From Haliclona indistincta (lineage: Eukaryota > Porifera > Demospongiae > Haplosclerida > Chalinidae), in contig OZ024785.1 in assembly GCA_964017065.1 (NCBI GenBank), forward strand, positions 11,611,086 through 11,675,085: a DNA stretch of 64,000 nt. The letters run 5' to 3'. Each line of letters opens with the position of its first letter. Positions within the stretch are counted from its first letter, which is position 1. Of this stretch, positions 44,979 to 57,020 are shown piece by piece. The notes beneath the pieces were generated by a model. It ran no database searches. It was not told the DNA's origin and worked only from the letters and a program-made list of their open reading frames with translations. A program made the translations under genes and the position numbers.

Positions 44979-45642
44979 GCAAGATTCTCTTACCACAGTC
45001 TGAACAGGTCTCGACGTTGACAATCACAGTTGAAAGCTGTCTACTGAACAGAGCTCGAGATGAACTGTTTGCAACTTTGCTGCGAGGTTAAGCGCTGCGT
45101 GGGCCCAGGCCGGCCGACCGGCCGGCCGCAAGAGGTCGAATACAACTAGCCACGCCCCGGCCGACTCTCCGTGCTGGAGATACGTAGAACAGTGCGTCCG
45201 CTACCTCGCATGAGCAGTCCTCCGTGTACTTAGGTATGGTTGCGCACTTGGTCGCAAACTACGCGCGAACCCATTCCCATGAATCGTACGTGACGGTTTC
45301 GACGGCATAATCTCGCTTAATTTTTTAAAAATCGTGAAAGGTCGTTGAAAATCACATAAAATAGCGAATTGTGATGGACATAACACAAAAACCATACATT
45401 TCTGAAGAAATCCCTCTCGTAGTTTCATAAACCAAGTACTTCAGCTTCATTTCAATTAATTTAACATACAATAAGTGCCTTGGTTAATTAATAATCTTCT
45501 TCTAAAAATGTGACATTTTTGAATTACATCTCAATTGGACATAGTGATTTTTTTGCTGATATCTAATCTCCATCTATAGAACCTGCAGAAAAAAGTATTA
45601 TCGCATCAAAGTACAATTCGTTAATTGGAGGCTTAAATTACA
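44979..45642. repeat. Dispersed repeat R1, copy 2 (likely 5' end of the OTU transposon)
   Basis: It aligns with 5036-5846 from GCAAGATTCTCTTACC to GGAGGCTTAA and with 17410-17575 at its end. It lies directly upstream of the 44580 ATG on the minus strand. A GC-rich stretch with GGCCGGCCGACCGGCCGG is at about 45108-45127. The matching opposite terminus near 40.7 kb was not found. Confidence 0.75.
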
Positions 45643-46583
45643 TTATCTTGTTTTTCTCGCTGACAGAAACAGATCCAGTAATTTCAGTTTCTCAGTTGTT
45701 TAGGGGACGCAAAGAGCTAACTTTTCTGCAGAGGCCGCAATCACAAAGAGATTTGTTCTCAATGCTCATCGTTTTTAGCCTCATGTGCCTAGAGCAGCTG
45801 ACTTGGATCCTGCTGATGCGGCCTCTGGTAAGAACAACGCAAACTTGTTGAAGAATCCATGTAGCAACTCTTGAGTACTGTTGATACTCCTTCGCTGAGT
45901 ATGAGCCCGCCAGGCTTCGTGGTTCAGTACAGATCAGTCCTTTCTTGGTCTCCGCGCATACATTTTACTCGTTATTCTATTTAATGACACAAGCAAACAC
46001 TTAGCTAATACTGTTCCAAATATGGAAGCGTGGTGTAGCCTGTGGTTTGGCATATAGCTGTACTTGTACTGCAAATAGCGCTCATGAATCTAATTATTGT
46101 TGCGTGAATCTAATTATTGTTGCGTGAATATCATTAAAAGTGATATTTTTTGGTAGTATATCTCCAGAACCAATCAGAATTATCCACTGTAACGCTGGAT
46201 ATTTACTTATCAGTCTAAAATGAACATATGCTGAAAAACCAACAAAAATCCAAGAGATGAATTTTCACACCGGTCCTACCTTAAGAGAATGATAAATAGC
46301 TTATTCAGCATAATCCTTTACACATGCAAGTACAATGTAGCAGTGTAGCAAAATAGTTATCCTGAATGTTGAGTCCATTTTGCTTCACAACGAGCTATAG
46401 GATACTTCTAAGTGTATGCTAAAAGTTTTTTTGTCAAAGTAACTATATCTACAGCAGGACTGTAGGAGGCATTGATGGTTGTGCATAATATATACAGGTG
46501 GCTCAGAATTTTAGATTGCTGTTATAATACAAGTGCAATACAAATAACCATTGATTGTTATAGTTATTGGCTTTAGATCAGTG
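45643..46583. other. Intergenic, nothing recognised
   Basis: Short ORFs only. A direct repeat of TGAATCTAATTATTGTTGCG at about 46085-46125 is the only structure noted. Confidence 0.4.
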
Positions 46584-46885
46584 CAGGAGCGCATATAAAC
46601 AAGGGAGCATGTAACTCTGAACACTACCTCATATAACGGCGAAATCCTAATATGGCTGACTTGCTATTTTAGTTACTTCCATATAAAGTATAAATGTGAC
46701 GTTTGCGGATGTAATAACTAGTACACGCCCGTTATTAATAATATACCGGGTGGAGGCGCGGTTGAAATTATAGACCTTATATGGATTATAGTTCTTATAT
46801 GGAAACTATTATTTTTAGAACAGCCGCCATTTTAGGATTTCGCCGTTTACAGAGTTACATGCTCCCTTGTTTATATGCGCTCCTG
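46584..46885. mobile_element. 302-bp hAT-type MITE
   Basis: The TIR begins CAGGAGCGCATATAAACAAG and is matched by the right end, about 35 bp near-perfect. ATCAGTG flanks both sides (46577-46583 and 46886-46892), a 7-8 bp duplication consistent with hAT. No ORF. Confidence 0.85.
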
Positions 46886-48759
46886 ATCAGTGTGGCTAGT
46901 GTAATGCAATAATTATAATGATCATGTTAGATGTAGAGCAGCTATGATCCTCCTCTAGCTCTAAAGAACATTAAACACATTATTTTGGTTAATAATTTGA
47001 AAATCAAGATTATAATGAGATTTGTAATTAAAAATAATGCTATTTTTAGTATTTCCCTTTAGTATGTTACAGAGCAAGCAATTCTGTACTAGAAAACATA
47101 AAACCATTTGTGTTGCAATTACTCCTATAGGTTTGACCCTTTTTGGGCTTAAAATGACTGTACTATAGTGCAACCAGTCCGCTCTAGCCTACCAGACCCT
47201 CTTGAGACACACAAATTTGACTGCATCTTGTGACTAAAACAATTGTCTGAATCGATCGGTTTAGTGAATGTAGTGCAACTGGTCCACTCTACCCTACTCT
47301 ATACCAGACCCTCTTGAGACGCACACATTTGACTGCATCATGGTGCATCTTATGACTATAACCATTGTCTACAAATCTGTAGTAGAAATATTATTATACT
47401 ATGCAAGCTAGCTTATTGCACTGGAATAATTGCCAGCAAAATGATCATTCACTTGTCTTATCAAGTCTAGTCCGTCAATCTCACGCTAACTTAATAGCAT
47501 CACCTCATTTCAGTCACTCTTACCAAACAAATACAAACAAAATGAGAGAATTTTAATCACAAAGGCAATAAAACCATCAATTCTGCCTCAGTTCTGGAGT
47601 TCATCTATTGAAACTTGGAGTGAGTGATAACCGTCTTGCCTCTGCTGGTGATAGACTATGACAAATGCTACACCGTGCTGCTATTCTTCCATACATCTTA
47701 CACTGTAGACAGTGAGTAGAGTATGCCAATTACACTATAGTGAGAGAAAGGAAATTCGGTGTTGAAATGATGACAATGTACTAATAAACACAACATTCAG
47801 TATAAAGCTAAGGTTCGCTAAAGCACTCCCGTAATAATTGTAGCTAGTCAGTAATACATGATTTGAAGTTCACGATTACGGCTGACTAGGCTACCAGTGC
47901 CGGTGCAGTATCAGCCGTAAAAATTGTCAAACAGGACTGGGCCTTGTCTCTAATTAGGTGGTCTTAGCTCCCCTTTCTATTCTACTGCTAACTGAATGAT
48001 TTCTTCATACATGCTGTCCACATCTCTATGATCAACAATCATCTGCCTAACTATAATGAGCAGAGTAGGCTCCTCTCTCCACATGTTCCAGGCTCATCGA
48101 TCACACCGACGAGGCGATACATGAGGCCAAGATAGTATCTTCTTCCTCGCATACTGCGGCTCTACGGGCTGGAGTGGTATCGGTAGCGCGACGCCTCTCA
48201 TGTCTAGTCGTCTCTAGCTAGCTCTATCTTGTAGCTGTAGCAATACTGGCCACGCCTACCAACCACACCTGTATTGCCCCACCCCCAGCAAGCCTTGGTT
48301 CTGAATAATCTGTTCAGAATACTTTTACAAACGGCGCGCCATAAGGGAGACAGATATTCGACCAAAACATCCTACTAGGAATGAAATGTATGCATGAGAA
48401 AAATTACAGATCATTCAAAATAATTATGAGAATGGATTTGGTTGCTTGAACAAGTACAACTTGCTGTCAAGAGGTACACAAACACATAGGAACCAACAAA
48501 GATGTGTTACAGACATCATCTATGTATGAGATTAAAATAAATAGTTGAAAGTGGAGTTATTTTTATAACCTCTCAGCTAGGTGAAACAGTCATCTATCTC
48601 GTAGCATTTCAATGAATCTGTAGAACACGTTTTCTCCATTTAGTACAATGCTTATCATTTACGTAGATTCTCACCCTTTAATACATTATTTTATGTAAAA
48701 CAAAGATTTTTCCCTTTAGTACAAATAATGTTCTATGCTTATATCCTTTTTGCATTCAG
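46886..48759. repeat. Intergenic; 105-bp tandem duplication at 47166-47375
   Basis: 47166-47270 and 47271-47375 are diverged direct copies sharing ACCAGACCCTCTTGAGAC and TTTGACTGCATC. No gene is recognised in the remainder. Confidence 0.65.
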
Positions 48760-49050
48760 GTTGCTACAGACATTGCACAACTTCTTAAGAAACCATCGTT
48801 CTCTGAGCCAAGGCTCATGATTTTCAAAGGCGATTCAGTTAAAGGTTTTATTGTGGCAGAAAAGGAGATATTATTTGAAGTGACTGGCTTTTCTGTTTGT
48901 GATGGTATTGTATGTCTAATAGCTTCATATTATGTATTTCATGTTGATCATCCTTAGTCTATAGTAGCTAATAACTTTCTGTTGTTTGTACAAGAGTTGC
49001 TATTAAGCAAAAGTTCAAATACATATGCAGCATTTTTTAACTCATTGTAA
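48760..49050 (+). pseudogene. Terminal-exon-like ORF with one internal stop
   Basis: After the acceptor TTTTTGCATTCAG a 97-codon frame runs to TAA at 49048-49050, with a single TAG at 48955-48957. The peptide contains PRLMIFKGDS, EILFEVTGFSVCDG and SYYVFHVDHP, then FLLFVQELLLSK. I recognise this layout from C-terminal exons of uncharacterised metazoan proteins, but not a named family. The TAG could be a real nonsense change (Lys AAG to TAG). Upstream exons were not found. Confidence 0.5.
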
Positions 49051-49209
49051 CACTTTCTATCACCCATTCAACATGGAACACTACCGGAAGAGTTACTTTT
49101 TGTTCTCTCTCGGGATGCAACTCCACCCGTGCCCTCAAAAAGCTCTCCAAACTGAAGATCTTAGCACTTTATCACTCAATGTAACACTTGCTGCAGCGCA
49201 ATCTGTCTA

Positions 49210-49512
49210 CTGAAGCCAGCTAGTGGTTCGTTATCTGGTGCACGTGCACTTCGATCACTTGGTTACGACTGTCCTAGTACCATCTTGACATCTATCATCG
49301 AGCTCAAGTTAGATCAAACCACTATGTTTGAATGGCGTCGACACAGCGAAACTAGTGTCGATGTTTCACACTACGAAGATCTCCTCAAATTCCTTGACAT
49401 GCGTGCTCAAGCAGCGGAATCCACTGTTCAATACTCAGGCAAACCGGGATCACGTCCAACTCCTTCAAAGCCTCCACCTAGGCTCACCCATGAGCCGGAA
49501 GAGAGGAGGTGA
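49210..49512 (+). pseudogene. BEL/Pao retrotransposon gag (DUF1759-like) fragment
   Basis: The frame contains ALRSLGYDCPS, IIELKLDQTTMFEWRRHS and LLKFLDMRAQAAES, the order and spacing of BEL/Pao gag regions (L..K.D..T...W..HS ... FL..RA.A.E). No protease, RT or integrase follows. It is an isolated relic, frame-closed on both sides. Confidence 0.7.
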
Positions 49513-49900
49513 TAAAAAAGTGCTGTTTCAGTGTCTGGCATGCTGGCAGAACAGGCCCAAAAAATTGAAAGCATGGCCAAAGGAAGTGTGATGATGAGGC
49601 ACCAGCTCCCAAATCTGACTCAATAGAAGGTAAGACTTGTTCAATTTCAAAAGTTTGTATCTATCTACTGTAGATATCATTGCTCATGCCAGCTAGCCTC
49701 GCCTCTAGTTAGTGGCCTGGTAATGACAATCCTACCTCACCAACGCTATCGATGTACAATAACTTAACAATAATTATTGTATAAAAAACAAATCACTATT
49801 TCATCATTATTTTAAGACCGACTAGTCTTGGCCGGCGGTATGTATAATCTTGTTGAAATTATTACTCTATTTATGCAATAATAAGAAAAATTTTGACTTA
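49513..49900. other. Intergenic, nothing recognised
   Basis: AT-rich sequence without structure or coding potential that I can support. Confidence 0.4.
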
Positions 49901-50907
49901 TACAGTGCATACAGCCTAAAGAGGGCACTCAGCTGATTTTAGCAACTCAGTACATATTTTGTTGTAAAAACATTATTCTGGGAGCTATTGCTTCCAAAGT
50001 TGGTGTAAATGTAGAATGATCCTCTCTGCCTATGTTCGTCAAATTACAAATAGTAATTCTATGTGGTTCTGAAAATAATAATGTTTAAGTGATACAAGTT
50101 GACACCTTCCAATTGCAAATGACCTTTAAGCCAGCATTTTAGTGCTGTTTTGAGTTAAGCAAAAACCATTTACTGTTTGATTGTAAGGTAGGTCTTTATT
50201 CATCTCACAAAATTTGGAGGCTTATCTTTGATCCATGCTAATGTAGGAAGCCAAAAAGGACAGAAATTTTAGTGTTTTTGAGTTGAAAATTGCTTTAAGC
50301 TGAGAATTCAACAGCTTTGCGAGTTAAGAAAAACCACTTGATATATGGATAACCGAATACTTGTAGTTTTCACTAGTTTTTAAACTAGCGTGATACGTCC
50401 AACCATGCGCAAACGCGGTCGTGGAGAACACCAACTTTTAGCTGTCACTTCGATTCTCTGCCGTGTTATAATGATATTCATCCAACATGAGCGTTTATCG
50501 ATTACGCATTTCTGCGTGCGCTGCGCCGCTAACCGTCGAGCGGCAAGAATGGCGCCGATCAAAATCTGTGTTTTGCGCTTTGCCCGTTCTTAAGCGTACT
50601 TCTGCAGCATAGATACTAGCTAAGCTCGAGGAAATAATAACCGCCAAGCCTCGTTGTGGCGCTAGACAGTGGCTGCTGTGTCGTAGGTGTGGTTCGTCGT
50701 GACGTCGTACAAATTGTAGTGATGTCACAAACATGGCGCTATTGTATTAGCTTCAATGGGAGAGAGCTGTAGAGCATCGTGTGTCTTGCATTTTCTCATG
50801 GTCAAAGTTGCAATCTGCATTAATGCAATAGAAATAGCGATGTAGAAAGTTTTGTAGACTAAATTAAAAAATCAGATGAGTGCCCTCTTTAGGCTGTAAG
50901 CACTGTA
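49901..50907. mobile_element. ~1.0-kb Tc1/mariner-type non-autonomous element
   Basis: The inverted termini read TACAGTGCATACAGCC at the left and the complement at the right; pairing continues through TAAAGAGGGCACTCA and an AT-rich stretch. The ends CAGTGC...GCACTG bounded by TA match Tc1/mariner TA target-site use. The internal ORFs at 50380-50734 show no transposase motifs. Confidence 0.75.
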
Positions 50908-51630
50908 GTCGACAACTGGTTTGGATGTTGTATCCTCGCTAATCTGGTTACTAGCTCGCAACAAATATTATTGATTTTAAACCAAGATTACGAAGAAGAG
51001 TCCTATACCTGATCCACGTTATTACCTGGGTAATAATGTGAAACTCATTGGAAATCACAATTGATTTAAGTTCAAAATATAAATTGTAGGAGTGACTAAA
51101 AACCTGATGATACAGGCCATCACTGGTTGCAAACAAGTGTTGGAGGAAAAAAGCTGTCGAAGTGTGGATCAAAATCACACTGGCATAATATATCTTATTC
51201 CAAATGGCTGTTGAACAAAAAATAGTCAAGAGAATTCACAGGATACCAGTTAAAATTCAGTTCAACATTCCGGAAACTTGTAGTGAGAGATACATCAACA
51301 ACAACAACACACATCTAATGGAAATTGTGTTTAGTTGGATCGATATAGTTGACTCGACTTATGAACTCTGACAAGGCGTATAGCGTACAGTATCTTGTTG
51401 CCTAAGGATAAGTTAGGCATTCTCAAAAAGTGCCTCAAAACTAAAAGTTGGAAAATGCTATAATACTATGCACCAGACTAGTAGAAGTAGCTGAGAATGA
51501 GTGATCTACAGTTCTACCATCAAGAAGGAAAGCATCAACAAAGTTTTAAAGGCCTTTATACTAATTTAGTAACTGGCAAACAAACAAAGAGAATCCAGAG
51601 CAGGCAGTATGTATTCCAGGCAGCAGAATA
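50908..51630. other. Intergenic, nothing recognised
   Basis: No supported exon or repeat was found. Confidence 0.4.
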
Positions 51631-52597
51631 ATGAATATGGGTGAACTATCGAAGGCAGTCGGTGAACTATCGAAGGCAGTCGGTGTACTGCAGGCAGATC
51701 GTCAATTCTGTGCCACTGTTGACTCTGAATTGCTTAGTTGCTAGCTGGACTTCTGACAACGTCATAGTTTTGGGAACTGCATTTGATGCTAGAAAGTTCA
51801 CATACACTTCTGCTAGTAGCTTACCTTCTGTAAATTAACCACAACTTGGAGTTGTATGTGTGTGAGTGTACATTGTTTCTATTGTAGCTATCAGCAGGTA
51901 AAAAAAGTTACAAGTACGAGGTGAGCCAGTCTGACCTGCAAATGGAGCAGGAGGCGTTCACAGTGGGAGAGGGGGTAAGTCAATAAACATAAATTTTATT
52001 ATTTCGTAACACCGCTTTAGAAAAAAAAGAATTAGTTTCTGGGCACGGTGTATTCATTGCCACCTCCAAACTCGTCCAGGCAGAAATGGCTTCAAAATCA
52101 ACTCAACAGGGCTCATGCGAGAGTTAGTGTCTGTTTGGTACAGCAGGCAGAGGCTGGCTGCCTGCTCTGCCACAACAGGCATCAACCCAACCATAAGGAC
52201 AGCCATTTACAGTAAGTTATGATGATAGCATTAATAATTGTTTTTACCCTGGTTTCTACTATGATTTTATAGCCTACTGTTTGGAGAAGTATCCGTCTAG
52301 CAACATAGACAAGTTGAAGAGGGACTTCACATCTAAATGCTGTGAAGAACGAAGGAAACAGGCACCGAAAAATGTAGACTGACTCTGAAAGTACCAGGCT
52401 CCGCTCTGCAGCTACACATTCTTCATAACTATGCTCTAAATACAATTGGACTATCTGAGGAAGAAATTACAGAATTCCAGCCGGATGCTACAATACCTGC
52501 TACTATTCCTTCTATATCTGCAGACAGTGATGAAGTACGTGAAGTTGAACTCGCTGATGAGGTACAAGAATTTTATGCTGAAGAGGAATTGTACTGA
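51631..52597 (+). CDS. BEN-domain-like gene (three -1 frame breaks)
   Basis: Probable exons are 51631-~51730 (heptad-like ELSKAVGELSKAVGVLQ, a coiled coil), 51888-51974, 52021-52211 and 52273-52597, with clean GTAAGT donors at 51975 and 52212. The middle exons read ELVSGHGVFIATSKLVQAEM, then STGLMRELVSVWYSRQRLA, CSATTGINPTIRTAIYTYCL and EKYPSSNIDKLKRDFTSKCC, the helical layout I associate with BEN domains (DNA/protein interaction in nuclear regulators). Frame is lost at 52021-52028 (A8), about 52094 (A4) and about 52365 (A5); in each case one extra A restores it. The C-terminus is acidic and ends EFYAEEELY. The gene may be intact if these are sequence errors. The donor of the first exon is uncertain. 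Confidence 0.6.
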
Positions 52598-53070
52598 TGC
52601 TGTATCATTATGATGATAATACATGCAGTGTGACTCATTTGAATTTTGACTGTTCAATATCAAATTATTCTCTTTTCAACATAGATGCAAAATTAATGAT
52701 CTCTGTTGAGCACCTGAATCGTCAGTTCAATTCTAATACACACCTCTCACTATTAAATTTTTGTGCTGTTTCTGGCCAGTATTGCTGCAAAATCAGCTTA
52801 CATATTAAATACGACCTTAGTACAACTACATACCGAAACAACATGCTAATGATCTAAATGTATCATATACTTATTATATTGCGTATCAGGTAACATCTGT
52901 AACTTACGCGATGCTAGACTGTCACATTCCGATACGTACGCGTAAAAAATTATGTATCAGGAATGATTTTCTTTATAGGAGCAACGGATTTGTGGATTTT
53001 TGGCTGTGTAGCGCGCAGTGTACAGCCCATGCAGTGTGAGCAGCGCTTTGCATAAGAAGAGAAGATTTAA
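52598..53070. other. Intergenic, nothing recognised
   Basis: Probable 3' UTR of the BEN-like gene followed by AT-rich DNA. Confidence 0.4.
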
Positions 53071-53193
53071 AGACTAGAAGATGAGTTAGAGAACAAGGTT
53101 GCTGCTCTTGAAGCCAAAAAGGCCCAGATACAACATCTTTTGGAAAGAGAAGGCAAGGTCAACAATGTAGTATTTCGAGCCATTCTATTTTGA
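53071..53193 (+). CDS. Coiled-coil exon fragment
   Basis: A 41-codon frame encodes LEDELENKVAALEAKKAQIQ and then HLLEREGK, a strong heptad pattern. No partner exons or donors are clear, and it could be an exon relic of a gene or transposon. Confidence 0.35.
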   Translation, partial: RLEDELENKVAALEAKKAQIQHLLEREGKVNNVVFRAILF

Positions 53194-53577
53194 AAAACGC
53201 ATCTTACCCGAGTAGAGTACGCACTGGTGTATTGGCCTAAGGAAGTGTGTACGGAGTTTGTCAGAAATCTTGGTCCATTGTGGGCCAATTCATGCTTTCC
53301 ATTCTAACAATAATTAAAAAGCTGAGGCGCAAGCCAAGAACCTGAAGATATGACGCGGAATTCAGTTCACGCGTGTTATACGAATAATTGTACGGCATAT
53401 CACAATAAAGCACTGACGAGCGCGGGATCTGGGTAGTATTAACTGTTTTATTTTATTATTTTTGCTTTTGGGTATGGGCCTCGTCATTAGCCTCTGGCTA
53501 TTTGACCATTGTCCTGCACTATTGTGCAACTTGCCACTCAACAGATCTCGCCCACCCACTCACCCACTTAGTGGTAC

Positions 53578-53886
53578 ATGGTTGTCGTATCTCTGAATGT
53601 TATTTCAATCTTAGTTACCCTAACAAATTGTTCCATAGTACTCTCTGCCTCCGGTGGCCTTGCAAAAGAAGCTAAAATTTTTTACAAGCGTCTAGACTCC
53701 TGCCTGGCCTCCAAATGGGATCAGCCCTATTCCTCAACGCTGTCTTGGCTTCGCACCAGTCTAACATTTTCCCTCCTTCGCTCAGCCATACAGTGCATCC
53801 GAGGCACTCGTTCACACATTGGACGTGCCTTCAAGGCTCCCTCCTCTCTGGACCTTGTGGTATCAGAATCTCAGCGCAGCTTCTAA
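53578..53886 (+). pseudogene. LINE C-terminal fragment (second family)
   Basis: The peptide contains SASGGLAKEAKIFYKRL, SCLASKWDQPYS and LRTSLTFSLLRSAIQCIRG, the C-terminal signature of non-LTR retrotransposon polyproteins common in cnidarians and other invertebrates. It is unrelated in detail to the copy at 18130. No RT portion remains upstream. Confidence 0.75.
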
Positions 53887-54382
53887 GTTCCCCATTTGTT
53901 TTGCTTTTGTATCTTTTTGCGCTGTGGAATCACACTATCTCTGATTACTACGCAGTCATACTTCCCAGTGTAAAGACCGCAAGTTCTCTCAGTAAGGATC
54001 TTTCCCAACTATTGCACAAGACTCCATCACTTAGTAAGTTCTCGATCTGTTGAAGTTCACCTTGCTGAATATGTGACGTCCATTTTTCGGTGACGTAGGT
54101 CCACAGCCATCATCTACATAGCCACATGCCTTGCTCCATCACAGAAAAATGGCAGATTGTAGTTCAGCTGATTTGGACGTTTGTTGGCTTATTGCTGGTT
54201 AACCGCCCTTTGAGCTCACAGGCAGCAGCCCCTCCTACCTGAGCGTGCGCCCCAATCGACCACATGGTGCCTACGCAGGCGCAGTTGCGGCACTGTCTCA
54301 GATTACTGTCTGGTTGGCACGCGCTGCCGAGCTCTTGTCGCCTCTCCCATCGTTTTTCTTTTTCCAAGTTGCGATCTTCATA
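53887..54382. other. Intergenic, probably includes LINE 3' UTR and a 5' UTR
   Basis: No gene recognised. The sequence just before 54383 has no strong promoter motif. Confidence 0.35.
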
Positions 54383-54462
54383 ATGTCAACCTCAGGTGCA
54401 GCGTCAACAGCAGCCACTATCTCTCTCACGTCCCCAGCGACATCTACCGCGAGTCAAGGAAT

Positions 54463-55912
54463 GGGTTCAAGCACTGACTTGAGTGCTTGAAGCACAAGCA
54501 CAAGCACTTTCAAGCACCTGCAAAAAATGTGCTTAAGCATTAAGCCAAGCACATGAAAAGAGTACTTCCAAGCGGGGGGTTCCAGCGTCGGAAATTTCTG
54601 ACCCTAACCCGATTTTTCAGTTTGCCCCGTTACCCATCACGTCACTTTGCATCATTATAATGATATTCATAATCAGTGTTAGATTATTCATGGTGTTAAT
54701 TATATTCACGCAATACCACGTACTTAATATTCATGCATCGAACGAGAATACTACGCGAACGATGGCTATGTAAGTGCAGCAGCAGAAAAAATCGCTATTA
54801 CTGTGGCTGTGGTTTTGAAACAACAGCCCTCAGTGACTACCACACAGCAGGGCAAGCCATGGCAGCAAACAAGATGCAACGCCTGCATGGTCAAGGCTGC
54901 AGCAGTTCCACTACCTCTTGACTTCGATTTTTCAAACTTTCCAGCTTTAAGAACTCTTGATTTCTCAGCTCAAGTTCCACAATAGTTGTGTCCTTGTGCG
55001 CTGCTAGTAGAGCTAGTAGAGCAAGTATAGCTAACTACTAACTGAGTGCCAGCTTGTTTTTTGTGTATGCATGTTTCTGTTTAATACAGTTTACTAGATA
55101 TCTTACATATTGGTTTCAAAGCAATATAAAATTTCTTATTATGTACAATTATTACTTACTGAGCACCAGCTGTACACTGTTAATTAATACTATGGTATTT
55201 CAACATGAGCAATGATTGATCATTACCATGCAATTAATCTACTCTACCGGTGAATATTGTCAGAAAATAAACTGATTTAATGACATGATAGTACATATAG
55301 AAATTATGCACATACCTGGTCTGAAAAATAGATTAGAAACTCCTAAAAATGCCTGTACTATTTTTTCAATAAAATGGACTTTTTTTCCAAAATGGTCTTT
55401 ACCCACCCACCCTCTTTTTTGGCTTAGGGTCTGAAACTTTTAGTACTGGAACCCCCTGCTTCCAAGCACTATAATAAGCACATTCTCATTTTGGTCAATT
55501 TTAATTAAAAATTATTATTAATACAGATCACAACAGCCTATACATGTGTATCTAAAATTGCTTATTACACCGGATAAACATTAATTTTTCGAAAATTTTG
55601 TCACCAAGCCTACAACAATCGGGCCTAAACATTCGGCCAGCAATGCCGAACAATCGCTCAACCCCAAAGTGAGAACAGCAATTGTTGAAAGTGTTGGAAA
55701 TGAGTGTATGTGTTTAGTTAAAGATTTGTTGTTTTGCTGACTTCAGAAAAAAGTGCTTAATGCTTGAAAAGTGCTCAATAAGCACATTTCAAAACTTGTG
55801 CTTAAGCACAAGCACAAATGCTTTAACTGATCAAAATGCTTGAAAGAACTGTCAAGCACTTGAAAATAGTGCTTTAAGCACTTTTAAGCACAAGCACTAA
55901 AATGCTTGACCC
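54463..55912. mobile_element. TIR element with CAAGCAC-rich ends (outer insertion)
   Basis: The ends GGGTTCAAGCA and TGCTTGACCC are inverted. About 100 bp at each end consist of repeated AAGCACTT/CAAGCAC motifs. Excluding the nested element it is about 0.56 kb. Only AT is clearly duplicated at the edges. No transposase. Confidence 0.7.
54574..55458. mobile_element. 885-bp Mutator-type element nested in the CAAGCAC element
   Basis: The termini GGGGGGTTCCAG and CTGGAACCCCCTG are inverted with further pairing inside, and the 9-bp CTTCCAAGC lies on both sides (54565-54573 and 55459-55467), giving a clear nested insertion. Short ORFs at 54733-54985 are not recognised. Confidence 0.8.
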
Positions 55913-56211
55913 ATCCACGACCGCGACTTCGGGATCTGGATCCTCCAAAGTATCCGCCTCGTCGGTGGCATCCGGTCCGTCTCTCCAGGAGCAGATCATA
56001 GTCGCCGAGAAAGTCTTTTCAAAATAGGCGTACTGCCTTGCCCCATAAAGTTGGGTCCTGCTCTTACACTCCGGTGCCAGTGAAAAAACCAGCCACAGCC
56101 ACAGTAAACATCGTATTGGCCGATTTTTCAAAAGATGTTGACACCGGTACCACCTTAAAAATACAGTAGCTATAATTATGATCTGTCATGTACGTTATCT
56201 ACATAATATTA

Positions 56212-56807
56212 TAGGATATACAAAGCCACAAGTTCAACGTTGTATCTCTTGTGGTGCAGAATTCCTATTGAAGGCACGAGTTGTGAATTACCTGACGGTG
56301 GTGTAGTGGCTTATTGTGACCCAGTCCTAAAATGCCCCAATTGTGACGACAATCAATTTGGTTACTATTGGAACAAAGAATTTATGGGTTTACCATGACT
56401 ATTCAATTTTCTCTACTTGTATACCTAGCTAGGATCAGGATATTCTCTGACCTTAATAGTTTTTCTCTGATGTGCAAATTATTTGTCATACAATTAAATA
56501 TACAATTAAATATATACAATTAAAGCTTTTATCGTACAATAGGTCAGTGGAGTTAAAGGTCACTGTTGGGTTAGATCTGGTCATGGGAACATCTCACGAG
56601 TACATGTATTGCTCTCTCTTAGGTGTTACGAAGCTTTTGATAGGATTGTGGACAGAAACTTCACGATGCAGGGGAACTGAACATGACATCCACTCTCAGA
56701 TCCCATACTTGAACACATACCTGAAGAAAATTATTACTCCCTACGAAATTACTAGAAAACCACGCGGGCTGAGTGAGTTGAAGCACTGGAAACAACAGAG
56801 ATTGTGA
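56212..56807 (+). pseudogene. CACTA/EnSpm-like (tnp2-type) transposase fragment
   Basis: The segment about 56541-56807 encodes GTSHEYMYCSLLGVTKLLIG, LWTE and, near its end, ITRKPRGLSELKHWKQQRL. This matches the H/YMHC.LLGV..LL..W ... RKPRS..E.KHWKA pattern of tnp2-type transposases. Upstream (56212-56398) are two CxxC pairs (CISCG, CPNCD) that may be the zinc-binding N-terminal part, in a different frame. Catalytic residues cannot be confirmed in this fragment. The tail of the 464-1870 gene may come from the same broad class. Confidence 0.65.
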
Positions 56808-57020
56808 AATGGGTGTTGGCGTATAACATAGTTAGCCTAGTAACCAACGCTAATTTTTAAATTTCTGCTGTCAAGCAACATGCAAAGGTCTCTTCCACAT
56901 CATCCATCTATTATTTTTCATAGATTTATAGTTTCACCATTATACCACACTGGTACTGCGCTTAGCCTATAGCCTATCTACCGGTTACTTGTTGCAATTG
57001 TGGATGTGTATAATCTACAG

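Larger units (their letters stand above)
54383..56027 (+). pseudogene. Ser/Thr/Ala-rich N-terminal exon split by a nested transposon insertion
   Basis: The ATG at 54383 (MSTSGAASTAATISL) is followed by 26 low-complexity codons to about 54460. After the insertion (54463-55912) the same kind of sequence resumes (TTATSGSGSSKVSASS, then LQEQIIVAEKVFSK) and stops at 56025-56027. Composition continuity across the insertion suggests one exon interrupted by the element. The host gene is unidentified, and whether downstream zinc-ribbon-like sequence (56212-56398) belongs to it is open. Confidence 0.45.
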
